Of a DNA stretch of 64,000 nt, positions 51,514 to 64,000 are shown piece after piece. The notes under the pieces were generated by a model, which saw nothing but the letters and a program-made list of their open reading frames with translations, was not told the DNA's origin and searched no databases. Position numbers and translations under genes: made by a program. Location of the stretch: the NCBI RefSeq assembly GCF_907165205.1, contig NC_058189.1:35056270-35120269 (forward strand). The letters run 5' to 3'. The DNA comes from Coccinella septempunctata (lineage: Eukaryota > Arthropoda > Insecta > Coleoptera > Coccinellidae). How positions within the stretch are numbered: the first letter of the stretch is position 1; every line of letters starts with the position of its first letter.

Positions 51514-51759
51514 ATGGTGTCGAAATCTTAAAACTACTCGTACGAAATGTTCGAAGATGGAAATATTATAACCGAGAAGACTTTCCATCTCATTTCATCT
51601 AGTAAGCGTTCGGATCGATGCATTATGATATCAGGAGTTGAAAACGCTGGTAGAAGAAGAGTTGAGTTAGGTAGAAATATTTATGAACCAAGAATTACTC
51701 CTCAAGATCTCGAAGTTCTGCTCTCTGAGCCATTTTGCTCGATACAAGAACAATATTGA
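51514..51759 (+). pseudogene. Array gene copy 32, nonsense (P type)
   Basis: A2V, codon 6 TAA, R31K. Confidence 0.5.
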
Positions 51760-52819
51760 GGAGGGAAATTTCATCACGGACATATCATTTAGTTGACTAG
51801 ATGATCAAAAAATATGACGAGGATGAATCAGCATCACTCATTTATTCAATAAAAATTCAAGTATAATAACCACAATTTACATAGATTTTTGTTTCCTTTT
51901 CACTCCAAAGTGAAGTGATATTCGATTATTTGCAATTTCGAGTATATAAGAATATATACTTTGACATCAAATGTCAGAATTATTCGAATTTTCGAGACCA
52001 CTGCTATTCTCCAGGTTTGTCCTCTCTTCAAAACATTGTTGTTTTGACTTTTCAGGAATCAAGATCAGAGTGTCTCTTTTCTATGAATTGCATATGGTAT
52101 AAGAGTGAAATCGATGAATTAATTACACATAACTCATTGCAGAGGAATTGTTTCATTAGATTCAGTTCTGATTCCACCCTTAGCATATCGCTGCTTGATA
52201 GTCTGAAAGTATGGTAAGATTTTCAACATGAAATCAGTCCCTTCCTATGAAACTGAGCTGTCGCTTTTTTACAATGAGATACTTGCATGTTATTTCACTG
52301 AATCTTATCGAATGAACGATATATAGTCCTTCTTATTCAATATATGCCGAAATTTTGGAATCATCCTATTCATCCTAGGCCCAATTTTGATTTTGGAATA
52401 ATGAAAACAGCATAGAAAAAATGAAAATAACTCGTTGATGAGGAAATACATAATGGAGAAAAATAAAGAATACTAGTATCATTGTTTTCATCTTCTCAAG
52501 TGGCGATAATAATAGAATAAAAATTCTATCTCAGACTGCACCGACTAATTATGAACTGCGGTGGACTCTTAGACAAGGCCAAAAGTTGTTAGAGTAGTGG
52601 GGATAACTACGACAAGCTCCCGACAGCGATTCGGTATATAAACCATCGCAGCTTAAGTGTTGCTCAGTGCTTGGGATTGCAGCAGCGCAAACGCTCTACT
52701 ATTGACCACTTTGATGCTATTCTAGAACAATTGAATTGGTCGATCGTCCAGTTTGTGTGCTCTCTCCTCGTGTACATTGGATATTTCTAGCGACTCAATC
52801 AAAACGCTTCGTTTTCAAT

Positions 52820-53065
52820 ATGGCGTCGAAATCTGAAAACTACTCGTACGAAATGTTCGAAGATGGAAATATTATAACCGAGAAGACTTTCCATCTCATT
52901 TCATCTAGTAAGCGTTCGGATCGATGCATTATGATATCAGGAGTTGAAAACGCTGGTAGAAGAAGAGTTGAGTTAGGTAGAAATATTTATGAACCAAGAA
53001 TTAATCCTCAAGATCTCGAAGTTCTGCTCTCTGAGCCATTTTGCTCGATACAAGTACAATATTGA
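52820..53065 (+). CDS. Array gene copy 33 (N type)
   Basis: Intact; R31K, T62N and E79V. Confidence 0.45.
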   Translation: MASKSENYSYEMFEDGNIITEKTFHLISSSKRSDRCIMISGVENAGRRRVELGRNIYEPRINPQDLEVLLSEPFCSIQVQY

Positions 53066-54129
53066 GGAGGGGAATTTCATCACGGACATATCATTTAGTT
53101 GACTAGATGATCAAAAAATTGGACGAGGATGAATCAGCATCACTCATTTATTCAATAAAAATTCAAGTATAATAACCACAATTTACATAGATTTTTGTTT
53201 TTGTTTTGTTTTTCACTCCAAAGTGAAGTGATATTCGATTATTTGCAATTTCGGGTATATAAGAATATATACTTTGACATCAAATGTCAGAATTATTCGA
53301 ATTTTCGAGACCACTGCTATTCTCCAGGTTTGTCCTCTCTTCAAAACATAGTTGTTTTGACTTTTCAGGAATCGAGATCAGAGTGTCTCTTTTCTATGAA
53401 TTGCATATGGTATAAGAGTGAAATCGATGAATTAATTACACATAACTCATTGCAGAGGAATTGTTTCATTAGATTCAGTTCTGATTCCACCCTTAGCATA
53501 TCGCTGCTTGATAGTCTGAAAGTATGGTAAGATTTTCAACATGAAATCAGTCCCTTCCTATGAAACTGAGCTGTCGCTTTTTAACAATGAGACACTTGCA
53601 TGTAATTTCATTGAATCTTATCAAATGAACGATATATAGTCCTTATTCAATATATGCCGAAATTTTGGAATCATCCTATTCATCTTAGGCCCAATTTTGA
53701 TTTTGGAATAATGAAAACAGCATAGAAAAAATGAAAATAACTCGTTGATGAGGAACTACATAATGGAGAAAAATAAAGAATACTAGTATCATTGTTTTCA
53801 TCTTCTCAAGTGGCGATAATAATAGAATAAAAATTCTATCTCAGACTGCACCGACTAATTATGAACTGCGGTGGACTCTTAGACAAGGCCAAAAGTTGTT
53901 CGAGTAGTGGGGATAACTACGACAAGCTCCCGACAGCGATTCGGTATATAAACCATCGCAGCTTAAGTGCTGCTCAGTGCTTGGGATTGCAGCAGCGCAA
54001 ACGCTCTACTATTGACCATTTTGATGCTATTCTAGAACAATTGAGTTGGTCGATCGTCCAGTTTGTGTGCTCTCTCCTCGTGTACATTGGATATTTCTAG
54101 CGACTCAATCAAAACGCTTCGTTTTCAAT

Positions 54130-54375
54130 ATGGCGTCGAAATCTGAAAACTACTCGTACGAAATGTTCGAAGATGGAAATATTATAACCGAGAAGACTTT
54201 CCATCTCATTTCATCTAGTAGGCGTTCGGATCGATGCATTATGATATCAGGAGTTGAAAACGCTGGTAGAAGAAGAGTTGAGTTAGGTAGAAATATTTAT
54301 GAACCAAGAATTACTCCTCAAGATCTCGAAGTTCTGCTCTCTGAGCCATTTTGCTCGATACAAGAACAATATTGA
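54130..54375 (+). CDS. Array gene copy 34 (C type)
   Basis: Intact consensus protein. Confidence 0.45.
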   Translation: MASKSENYSYEMFEDGNIITEKTFHLISSSRRSDRCIMISGVENAGRRRVELGRNIYEPRITPQDLEVLLSEPFCSIQEQY

Positions 54376-55435
54376 GGAGGGGAATTTCATCACGGACATA
54401 TCATTTAGTTGACTAGATGATCAAAAAATTGGACGAGGATGAATCAGCATCACTCATTTATTCAATAAAAATTCGAGTATAATAACCACAATTTGCATAG
54501 ATTTTTGTTTCCTTTTCACTCCAAAGTGAAGTGATATTCGATTATTTGCAATTTCGAGTATATAAGAATATATACTTTGACATCAAATGTCAGAATTATT
54601 CGAATTTTCGAGACCACTGCTATTCTCCAGGTTTGTCCTCTCTTCAAAACATTGTTGTTTTGACTTTTCAGGAATCAAGATCAGAGTGTCTCTTTTCTAT
54701 GAATTGCATATGGTATAAGAGTGAAATCGATGAATTAATTACACATAACTCATTGCAGAGGAATTGTTTCATTAGATTCAGTTCTGATTCCACCCTTAGC
54801 ATATCGCTGCTTGATAGTCTGAAAGTATGGTAAGATTTTCAACATGAAATCAGTCCCTTCCTATGAAACTGAGCTGTCGCTTTTTTACAATGAGACACTT
54901 GCATGTTATTTCACTGAATCTTATCGAATGAACGATATATAGTCCTTCTTATTCAATATATGCCGAAATTTTGGAATCATCCTATTCATCCTAGGCCCAA
55001 TTTTGATTTTGGAATAATGAAAACAGCATAGAAAAAATGAAAATAACTCGTTGATGGGGGACTACATAATGGAGAAAAATAAAGAATACTAGTATCATTG
55101 TTTTCATCTTCTCAAGTGGCGATAATAATAGAATAAAAATTCTATCTCAGACTGCACCGACTAATTATGAACTGCGGTGGACTCTTAGACAAGGCCAAAA
55201 GTTTTTAGAGTAGTGGGGATAACTACGACAAGCTCCCGACAGCGATTCGGTATATAAACCATCGCAGCTTAAGTGTTGCTCAGTGCTTGGGATTGCAGCA
55301 GCGCAAACGCTCTACTATTGACCACTTTGATGCTATTCTAGAACAATTGAGTTGGTCGATCGTCCAGTTTGTGTGCTCTCTCCTCGTGTACATTGGATAT
55401 TTCTAGCGACTCAATCAAAACGCTTCGTTTTCAAT

Positions 55436-55681
55436 ATGGCGTCGAAATCTGAAAACTACTCGTACGAAATGTTCGAAGATGGAAATATTATAACCGAGAA
55501 GACTTTCCATCTCATTTCATCTAGTAAGCGTTCGGATCGATGCATTATGATATCAGGAGTTGAAAACGCTGGTAGAAGAAGAGTTGAGTTAGGTAGAAAT
55601 ATTTATGAACCAAGAATTAATCCTCAAGATCTCGAAGTTCTGCTCTCTGAGCCATTTTGCTCGATACAAGTACAATATTGA
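55436..55681 (+). CDS. Array gene copy 35 (N type)
   Basis: Intact; R31K, T62N and E79V. Confidence 0.45.
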   Translation: MASKSENYSYEMFEDGNIITEKTFHLISSSKRSDRCIMISGVENAGRRRVELGRNIYEPRINPQDLEVLLSEPFCSIQVQY

Positions 55682-56745
55682 GGAGGGGAATTTCATCACG
55701 GACATATCATTTAGTTGACTAGATGATCAAAAAATTGGACGAGGATGAATCAGCATCACTCATTTATTCAATAAAAATTCAAGTATAATAACCACAATTT
55801 ACATAGATTTTTGTTTTTGTTTTGTTTTTCACTCCAAAGTGAAGTGATATTCGATTATTTGCAATTTCGAGTATATAAGAATATATACTTTGACATCAAA
55901 TGTCAGAATTATTCGAATTTTCGAGACCACTGCTATTCTCCAGGTTTGTCCTCTCTTCAAAACATAGTTGTTTTGACTTTTCAGGAATCGAGATCAGAGT
56001 GTCTCTTTTCTATGAATTGCATATGGTATAAGAGTGAAATCGATGAATTAATTACACATAACCCATTGCAGAGGAATTGTTTCATTATATTCAGTTCTGA
56101 TTCCACCCTTAGCATATCGCTGCTTGATAGTCTGAAAGTATGGTAAGATTTTCAACATGAAATCAGTCCCTTCCTATGAAACTGAGCTGTCGCTTTTTAA
56201 CAATGAGACACTTGCATGTAATTTCATTGAATCTTATCAAATGAACGATATATAGTCCTTATTCAATATATGCCGAAATTTTGGAATCATCCTATTCATC
56301 TTAGGCCCAATTTTGATTTTGGAATAATGAAAACAGCATAGAAAAAATGAAAATAACTCGTTGATGAGGAACTACATAATGGAGAAAAATAAAGAATACT
56401 AGTATCATTGTTTTCATCTTCTCAAGTGGCGATAATAATAGAATAAAAATTCTATCTCAGACTGCACCGACTAATTATGAACTGCGGTGGACTCTTAGAC
56501 AAGGCCAAAAGTTGTTCGAGTAGTGGGGATAACTACGACAAGCTCCCGACAGCGATTCGGTATATAAACCATCGCAGCTTAAGTGCTGCTCAGTGCTTGG
56601 GATTGCAGCAGCGCAAACGCTCTACTATTGACCACTTTGATGCTATTCTAGAACAATTGAGTTGGTCGATCGTCCAGTTTGTGTGCTCTCTCCTCGTGTA
56701 CATTGGATATTTCTAGCGACTCAATCAAAACGCTTCGTTTTCAAT

Positions 56746-56991
56746 ATGGCGTCGAAATCTGAAAACTACTCGTACGAAATGTTCGAAGATGGAAATATTA
56801 TAACCGAGAAGACTTTCCATCTCATTTCATCTAGTAGGCGTTCGGATCGATGCATTATGATATCAGGAGTTGAAAACGCTGGTAGAAGAAGAGTTGAGTT
56901 AGGTAGAAATATTTATGAACCAAGAATTACTCCTCAAGATCTCGAAGTTCTGCTCTCTGAGCCATTTTGCTCGATACAAGAACAATATTGA
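56746..56991 (+). CDS. Array gene copy 36 (C type)
   Basis: Intact consensus protein. Confidence 0.45.
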   Translation: MASKSENYSYEMFEDGNIITEKTFHLISSSRRSDRCIMISGVENAGRRRVELGRNIYEPRITPQDLEVLLSEPFCSIQEQY

Positions 56992-57745
56992 GGAGGGGAA
57001 TTTCATCACGGACATATCATTTAGTTGACTAGATGATCAAAAAATTGGACGAGGATGAATCAGCATCACTCATTTATTCAATAAAAATTCGAGTATAATA
57101 ACCACAATTTGCATAGATTTTTGTTTCCTTTTCACTCCAAAGTGAAGTGATATTCGATTATTTGCAATTTCGAGTATATAAGAATATATACTTTGACATC
57201 AAATGTCAGAAATATTCGAATTTTCGAGACGACTGCTATTCTCCAGGTTTGTCCTCTCTTCAAAACATAGTTTTTTTGACTTTTCAGGAATCAAGATCAG
57301 AGTGTCTCTTTTCTATGAATTGCATATGGTATAAGAGTGAAATCGATGAATTAATTACACAAAACCCATTGCAGAGGAATTGTTTCATTATATTCAGTTC
57401 TGATTCCACCCTTAGCATATCGCTGCTTGATAGTCTGAAAGTATGGTAAGATTTTCAACATGAAATCAGTCCCTTCCTAAGAAACTGAGCTGTCGCTTTT
57501 TCACAATGAGACACTTGCATGTAATTTCACTGAATCTTATCAAATGAACGATATATAGTCCTTTTTATTCAATATATGCCGAAATTTTGGAATCATCCTA
57601 TTCATCTTAGGCCCAATTTTGATTTTGGAATAATGAAAACAGCATAGAAAAAATGAAAATAACTCGTTGATGAGGGACTACATAATGGAGAAAAATAAAG
57701 AATACTGGTATCATTCTTCATAGTTCATGTCCATGCTGATTTAAT

Positions 57746-57869
57746 ATTAATAAAATTCACAGGGAATTGGACAATAGTTTATTCTCAAAGTACTTATAAC
57801 GAAACGTCGGCGATATTATAAGTACTTTGAGAATAAACTATTGTCCAATTCCCTGTGAATTTTATTAAT
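57746..57869. mobile_element. Hairpin insertion 8
   Basis: 124 bp; GATATTATAAG in place of GATGTTATAAG at the loop edge. Insert from 57716. Confidence 0.85.
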
Positions 57870-58217
57870 ACTAGTATCATTGTTTCCTTCTTCTCAAGTG
57901 GCGATAATAATAGAATAAAAATTCTATCTCAGACTGCACCGACTAATTATGAACTGCGGGGGACACTTAGACAAGGCCAAAAGTTGTTCGAGTAGTGGGG
58001 ATAACTACGACAAGCTCCCGACAGCGATTCGGTATATAAACCATCGCAGCTTAAGTGTTGCTCAGTGCTTGGGATTGCAGCAGCGCAAACGCTTTTCTAT
58101 TGACCACTTTGATGATATTCTAGAACAATTGAGTTGGTCCATCGTCTAGTTTGTGTGCTCTCTCCTCGTGTACATTGGATATTTCTAGCGACTCAATCAA
58201 AACGCTTCGTTTTCAAT

Positions 58218-58463
58218 ATGGTGTCGAAATCTTAAAACTAATCGTACGAAATGTTCGAAGATGGAAATATTATAACCGAGAAGACTTTCCATCTCATTTC
58301 ATCTAGTAGGCGTTCGGATCGATGCATTATGATATCAGGAGTTGAAAACGCTGGTAGTAGAAGAGTTGAGTTAGGTAGAAATATTTATGAACCAAGAATT
58401 ACTCCTCAAGATCTCGAAGTTCTGCTCTCTGAGCCATTTTGCTCGATACAAGAACAATATTGA
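58218..58463 (+). pseudogene. Array gene copy 37, nonsense (P type)
   Basis: A2V, stops at codons 6 and 8, R47S: the same double-stop form as copy 21, 21.6 kb away. Confidence 0.5.
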
Positions 58464-59520
58464 GGAGGGAAATTTCATCACGGACATATCATTTAGTTGA
58501 CTAGATGATCAAAAAATATGACGAGGATGAATCAGCATCACTCATTTATTCAATAAAAATTCAAGTATAATAACCACAATTTACATAGATTTTTGTTTCC
58601 TTTTCACTCCAAAGTGAAGTGATATTCGATTATTTGCAATTTCGAGTATATAAGAATATATACTTTGACATCAAATGTCAGAATTATTCGAATTTTCGAG
58701 ACCACTGCTATTCTCCAGGTTTGTCCTCTCTTCAAAACATAGTTGTTTTGACTTTTCAGGAATCGAGATCAGAGTGTCTCTTTTCTATGAATTGCATATG
58801 GTATAAGAGTGAAATCGATGAATTAATTACACATAACCCATTGCAGAGGAATTGTTTCATTATATTCAGTTCTGATTCCACCCTTAGCATATCGCTGCTT
58901 GATAGTCTGAAAGTATGGTAAGATTTTCAACATGAAATCAGTCCCTTCCTATGAAACTGAGCTGTCGCTTTTTAACAATGAGACACTTGCATGTAATTTC
59001 ATTGAATCTTATCAAATGAACGATATATAGTCCTTATTCAATATATGCCGAAATTTTGGAATCATCCTATTCATCTTAGGCCCAATTTTGATTTTGGAAT
59101 AATGAAAACAGCATAGAAAAAATGAAAATAACTCGTTGATGAGGAACTACATAATGGAGAAAAATAAAGAATACTAGTATCATTGTTTTCATCTTCTCAA
59201 GTGGCGATAATAATAGAATAAAAATTCTATCTCAGACTGCACCGACTAATTATGAACTGCGGTGGACTCTTAGACAAGGCCAAAAGTTGTTCGAGTAGTG
59301 GGGATAACTACGACAAGCTCCCGACAGCGATTCGGTATATAAACCATCGCAGCTTAAGCGCTGCTCAGTGCTTGCGATTGCAGCAGCGCAAACGCTCTAC
59401 TATTGACCACTTTGATGCTATTCTAGAACACTTGAGTTGGTCGATCGTCCAGTTTGTGTGCTCTCTCCTCGTGTACATTGGATATTTCTAGCGACTCAAT
59501 CAAAACGCTTCGTTTTCAAT

Positions 59521-59766
59521 ATGGCGTCGAAATCTGAAAACTACTCGTACGAAATGTTCGAAGATGGAAATATTATAACCGAGAAGACTTTCCATCTCAT
59601 TTCATCTAGTAGGCGTTCGGATCGATGCATTATGATATCAGGTGTTGAAAACGCTGGTAGAAGAAGAGTTGAGTTAGGTAGAAATATTGATGAACCAAGA
59701 ATTACTCCTCAAGATCTCGAAGTTCTGCTCTCTGAGCCATTTTGCTCGATACAAGAACAATATTGA
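59521..59766 (+). CDS. Array gene copy 38
   Basis: Intact; Y57D, and a silent GGA to GGT at Gly41. Confidence 0.45.
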   Translation: MASKSENYSYEMFEDGNIITEKTFHLISSSRRSDRCIMISGVENAGRRRVELGRNIDEPRITPQDLEVLLSEPFCSIQEQY

Positions 59767-60520
59767 GGAGGGGAATTTCATCACGGACATATCATTTAGT
59801 TGACTAGATGATCAAAAAATTGGACGAGGATGAATCACCATCACTCATTTATTCAATAAAAATTCAAGTATAATAACCACAATTTGCATAGATTTTTGTT
59901 TCCTTTTCACTCCAAAGTGAAGTGATATTCGATTATTTGCAATTTCGAGTATATAAGAATATATACTTTGACATCAAATGTCAGAAATATTCGAATTTTC
60001 GAGACGACTGCTATTCTCCAGGTTTGTCCTCTCTTCAAAACATAGTTGTTTTGACTTTTCAGGAATCAAGATCAGAGTGTCTCTTTTCTATGAATTGCAT
60101 ATGGTATAAGAGTGAAATCGATGAATTAATTACACATAACTCATTGCAGAGGAATTGTTTCATTAGATTCAGTTCTGATTCCACCCTTAGCATATCGCTG
60201 CTTGATAGTCTGAAAGTATGGTAAGATTTTCAACATGAAATCAGTCCCTTCCTAAGAAACTGAGCTGTCGCTTTTTCACAATGAGACACTTGCATGTAAT
60301 TTCACTGAATCTTATCAAATGAACGATATATAGTCCTTTTTATTCAATATATGCCGAAATTTTGGAATCATCCTATTCATCTTAGGCCCAATTTTGATTT
60401 TGGAATAATGAAAACAGCATAGAAAAAATGAAAATAACTCGTTGATGAGGGACTACATAATGGAGAAAAATAAAGAATACTAGTATCATTCTTCATAGTT
60501 CATGTCCATGCTGATTTAAT

Positions 60521-60644
60521 ATTAATAAAATTCACAGGGAATTGGACAATAGTTTATTCTCAAAGTACTTATAACGAAACGTCGGCGATGTTATAAGTAC
60601 TTTGAGAATAAACTATTGTCCAATTCCCTGTGAATTTTATTAAT
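60521..60644. mobile_element. Hairpin insertion 9
   Basis: 124 bp with consensus arms; insert from 60491. The gene downstream (copy 39) is intact, so hairpin and nonsense codon are separable. Confidence 0.85.
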
Positions 60645-60992
60645 ACTAGTATCATTGTTTTCATCTTCTCAAGTGGCGATAATAATAGAATAAAAATTCT
60701 ATCTCAGACTGCACCGACTAATTATGAACTGCGGTGGACTTTTAGACAAGGCCAAAAGTTGTTCGAGTAGTGAGGATAACTACGACAAGCTCCCGACAGC
60801 GATTCGGTATATAAACCATCGCAGCTTAAGTGTTGCTCAGTGCTTGGGATTGCAGCAGCGCAAACGCTCTATTATTGACCACTTTGATGCTATTCTAGAA
60901 CAATTGAGTTGGTCGATCGTCTAGTTTGTGTGCTCTCTCCTCGTGTACATTGGATATTTCTAGCGACTCAATCAAAACGCTTCGTTTTCAAT

Positions 60993-61238
60993 ATGGCGTC
61001 GAAATCTGAAAACTACTCGTACGAAATGTTCGAAGATGGAAATATTATAACCGAGAGGACTTTCCATCTCATTTCATCTAGTAAGCGTTCGGATCGATGC
61101 ATTATGATATCACGAGTTGAAAACGCTGGTAGAAGAAGAGTTGAGTTAGGTAGAAATATTTATGAACCAAGAATTAATCCTCAAGATCTCGAAGTTCTGC
61201 TCTCTGAGCCATTTTGCTCGATACAAGTACAATATTGA
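60993..61238 (+). CDS. Array gene copy 39
   Basis: Intact; K22R, R31K, G41R, T62N and E79V. Confidence 0.45.
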   Translation: MASKSENYSYEMFEDGNIITERTFHLISSSKRSDRCIMISRVENAGRRRVELGRNIYEPRINPQDLEVLLSEPFCSIQVQY

Positions 61239-62277
61239 GGAGGGGAATTTCATCACGGACATATCATTTAGTTGACTAGATGATCAAAAAATTGGACGAG
61301 GATGAATCAGCATCACTCATTTATTCAATAAAAATTCAAGTATAATAACCACAATTTACATAGATTTTTGTTTCCTTTTCACTCCAAAGTGAAGTGATAT
61401 TCGATTATTTGCAATTTCGAGTATATAAGAATATATACTTTGACATCAAATGTCAGAATTATTCGAATTTTCGAGACCACTGCTATTCTCCAGGTTTGTC
61501 CTCTCTTCAAAACATAGTTGTTTTGACTTTTCAGGAATCGAGATCAGAGTGTCTCTTTTCTATGAATTGCATATGGTATAAGAGTGAAATCGATGAATTA
61601 ATTACACATAACCCATTGCAGAGGAATTGTTTCATTATATTCAGTTCTGATTCCACCCTTAGCATATCGCTGCTTGATAGTCTGAAAGTATGGTAAGATT
61701 TTCAACATGAAATCAGTCCCTTCCTATGAAACTGAGCTGTCGCTTTTTTACAATGAGACACTTGCATGTAATTTCACTGAATCTTATCAAATGAACGATA
61801 TATAGTCCTTATTCAATATATGCCGAAATTTTGGAATCATCCTATTCATCTTAGGCCCAATTTTGATTTTGGAATAATAAAAACAGCATAGAAAAAATGA
61901 AAATAACTCGTTGATGAGGAACTACATAATGGAGAAAAATAAAGAATACTAGTATCATTGTTTTCATCTTCTCAAGTGGCGATAATAATAGAATAAAAAT
62001 TCTATCTCAGACTGCACCGACTAATTATGAACTGCGGTGGACTCTTAGACAAGGCCAAAAGTTGTTCGAGTAGTGGGGATAACTACGACAAGCTCCCAGC
62101 GATTCGGTATATAAACCATCGCAGCTTAAGTGTTGCTCAGTGCTTGGGATTGCAGCAGCGCAAACGCTCTACTATTGACCACTTTGATGCTATTCTTGAA
62201 CAATTGAGTTGGTCGATCGTCCAGTTTGTGTACATTGGATATTTCTAGCGACTCAATCAAAACGCTTCGTTTTCAAT

Positions 62278-62523
62278 ATGGCGTCGAAATCTGAAAACTA
62301 CTCGTACGTAATGTTCGAAGATGGAAATATTATAACCGAGAAGACTTTCCATCTCATTTCATCTAGTAGGCGTTCGGATCGATGCATTATGATATCAGGA
62401 GTTGAAAACGCTGGTAGAAGAAGAGTTGAGTTAGGTAGAAATATTTATGAACCAAGAATTACTCCTCAAGATCTCGAAGTTCTGCTCTCTGAGCCATTTT
62501 GCTCGATACAAGAACAATATTGA
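62278..62523 (+). CDS. Array gene copy 40
   Basis: Intact; E11V. The leader lacks 15 nt between repeated GTGT motifs (near 62229), the upstream ORF is lengthened (TAG to TTG), and 3 nt are missing just before the TATA region (near 62097). Confidence 0.43.
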   Translation: MASKSENYSYVMFEDGNIITEKTFHLISSSRRSDRCIMISGVENAGRRRVELGRNIYEPRITPQDLEVLLSEPFCSIQEQY

Positions 62524-63583
62524 GGGGGGAAATTTCATCACGGACATATCATTTAGTTGAATAGATGATCAAAAAATAGGACGAGGATGAATCAGCATCA
62601 CTCATTTATTCAATAAAAATTCAAGTATAATAACCACAATTTGCATAGATTTTTGTTTCCTTTTCACTCCAAAGTGAAGTGATATTCGATTATTTGCAAT
62701 TTCGAGTATATAAGAATATATACTTTGACATCAAATGTCAGAAATATTCGAATTTTCGAGACCACTGCTATTCTCCAGGTTTGTCCTCTCTTCAAAACAT
62801 AGTTGTTTTGACTTTTCAGGAATCAAGATCAGAGTGTCTCTTTTCTATGAATTGCATATGGTATAAGAGTGAAATCGATGAATTAATTACACATAACTCA
62901 TTGCAGAGGAATTGTTTCATTATATTCAGTTCTGATTCCACCCTTAGCATATCGCTGCTTGATAGTCTGAAAGTATGGTAAGATTTTCAACATGAAATCA
63001 GTCCCTTCCTATGAAACTGAGCTGTCGCTTTTTTACAATGAGACACTGGCAAGTAATTTCACTGAATCTTATCAAATGAACGATATATAGTCCTTCTTAT
63101 TCAATATATGCCGAAATTTTGGAATCATCCTATTCATCCTAGGCCCAATTTTGATTTTGGAATAATGAAAACAGCATAGAAAAAATGAAAATAACTCGTT
63201 GATGAGGGAATACATAATGGAGCAAAATAAAGAATACTAGTATCATTGTTTTCATCTTCTCAAGTGGCGATAATAATAGAATAAAAATTCTATCTCAGAC
63301 TGCACCGACTAATTATGAACTGCGGGGGACTCTTAGACAAGGCCAAAAGTTGTTCGAGTAGTGGGGATAACTACGACAAGCTCCCGACAGCGATTCGGTA
63401 TATAAACCATCGCAGCTTAAGTGTTGCTCAGTGCTTGGGATTGCAGCAGCGCAAACGCTCTACTATTGACCAGTTTGATGCTATTCTAGAACAATTGAGT
63501 TGGTCGATCGTCCAGTTTGTGTGCTCTCTCCTCGTGTACATTGGATATTTCTAGCGACTCAATCAAAACGCTTCGTTTTCAAT

Positions 63584-63829
63584 ATGGCGTCGAAATCTGA
63601 AAACTACTCGTACGAAATGTTCGAAGATGGAAATATTATAACCGAGAAGACTTTCCATCTCATTTCATCTAGTAGGCGTTCGGATCGATGCATTATGATA
63701 TCAGGAGTTGAAAACGCTGGTAGAAGAAGAGTTGAGTTAGGTAGAAATATTTATGAACCAAGAATTACTCCTCAAGATCTCGAAGTTCTGCTCTCTGAGC
63801 CATTTTGCTCGATACAAGGACAATATTGA
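63584..63829 (+). CDS. Array gene copy 41
   Basis: Intact; E79G. Last copy in the window, with its poly(A) signal present. Confidence 0.45.
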   Translation: MASKSENYSYEMFEDGNIITEKTFHLISSSRRSDRCIMISGVENAGRRRVELGRNIYEPRITPQDLEVLLSEPFCSIQGQY

Positions 63830-64000
63830 GGAGGGGAATTTCATCACGGACATATCATTTAGTTGACTAGATGATCAAAAAATAGGACGAGGATGAATCA
63901 GCATCACTCATTCATTCAATAAAAATTCGAGTATAATAACCACAATTTGCATAGATTCTTGTTTCCTTTTCACTCCAAAGTGAAGTGATATTCGATTATT

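Larger units (their letters stand above)
36618..58217 (+). repeat. Two copies of a ~10.8 kb higher-order repeat
   Basis: P-type units start at 36618, 40714, 47426, 51514 and 58218, so the intervals are 4096, 6712, 4088 and 6704 bp. These correspond to 3, 5, 3 and 5 units, giving super-repeats 36618-47425 and 47426-58217. Within each, the order is P N C then P N C N C. Confidence 0.8.
34344..64000 (+). repeat. Tandem array, block III, with higher-order organisation
   Basis: Twenty-two gene copies and no large insertion. Unit spacing takes a few discrete values (about 1303-1318 bp, and 1472 bp where the hairpin is present). Three unit types recur: P (hairpin upstream, nonsense codon 6), N (T62N plus E79V, with an expanded TTTTTGTTTTGTTTTTCACTCC tract downstream) and C (consensus protein). 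Towards 59-64 kb the order breaks down and single-copy changes increase. The array runs off the right edge. Confidence 0.96.

Overview
The window is AT-rich eukaryotic DNA, almost certainly from an insect or other arthropod. The evidence is a Ty3/gypsy errantivirus-type endogenous retrovirus with a baculovirus-F-like env, a DD41D mariner-family transposon, and a TATA plus TCAGT core promoter. No bacterial gene organisation is present and the species cannot be named from the sequence.

Most of the window is one tandem array of a ~1.3 kb unit. Forty-one gene copies are visible in three blocks (1-12345, 19617-32503, 34344-64000), all in the same orientation. Each unit looks like a compact RNA polymerase II gene: TATATAAA, a TCAGT initiator 31 nt downstream, a ~150 nt 5' leader with a minimal upstream ORF, an 81-codon ORF (MASKSEN...IQEQY), and AATAAA 89 nt after the stop. 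About 0.8 kb of non-coding DNA follows before the next TATA. Thirty-six copies have an uninterrupted 81-codon frame; five share a nonsense codon at position 6. I do not recognise the protein. The array shows higher-order structure: 2.6 kb dimers on the left and alternating 3-mers and 5-mers (~10.8 kb super-repeat) on the right. Nine units carry a 124 bp near-perfect hairpin at one fixed site, flanked by a ~14 bp duplication, so it inserted once and was spread by array amplification.

Three larger mobile elements interrupt the array, each with its own target-site duplication. (1) 12350-19612 is a minus-strand errantivirus-like provirus with 282 bp LTRs, gag, pol and env. It has a -1 slippery site and a predicted spliced env with its start codon in the leader. 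The assembled copy is probably defective: one frameshift in protease, one in integrase, and a substitution in the reverse transcriptase YxDD motif. (2) 29704-30381 is a 678 bp fold-back derivative of a DD41D mariner element. (3) 32504-34343 is a short LTR retrotransposon in which a gag-like N-terminus is fused in frame to an integrase C-terminal GPY/F-type domain.

The array itself, a homogenised multi-copy small gene complete with promoter and poly(A) signal, is the least explained and most interesting content. Whether it is a functional amplified gene family or a transcribable satellite cannot be settled from sequence alone; the substitutions among copies look close to neutral.
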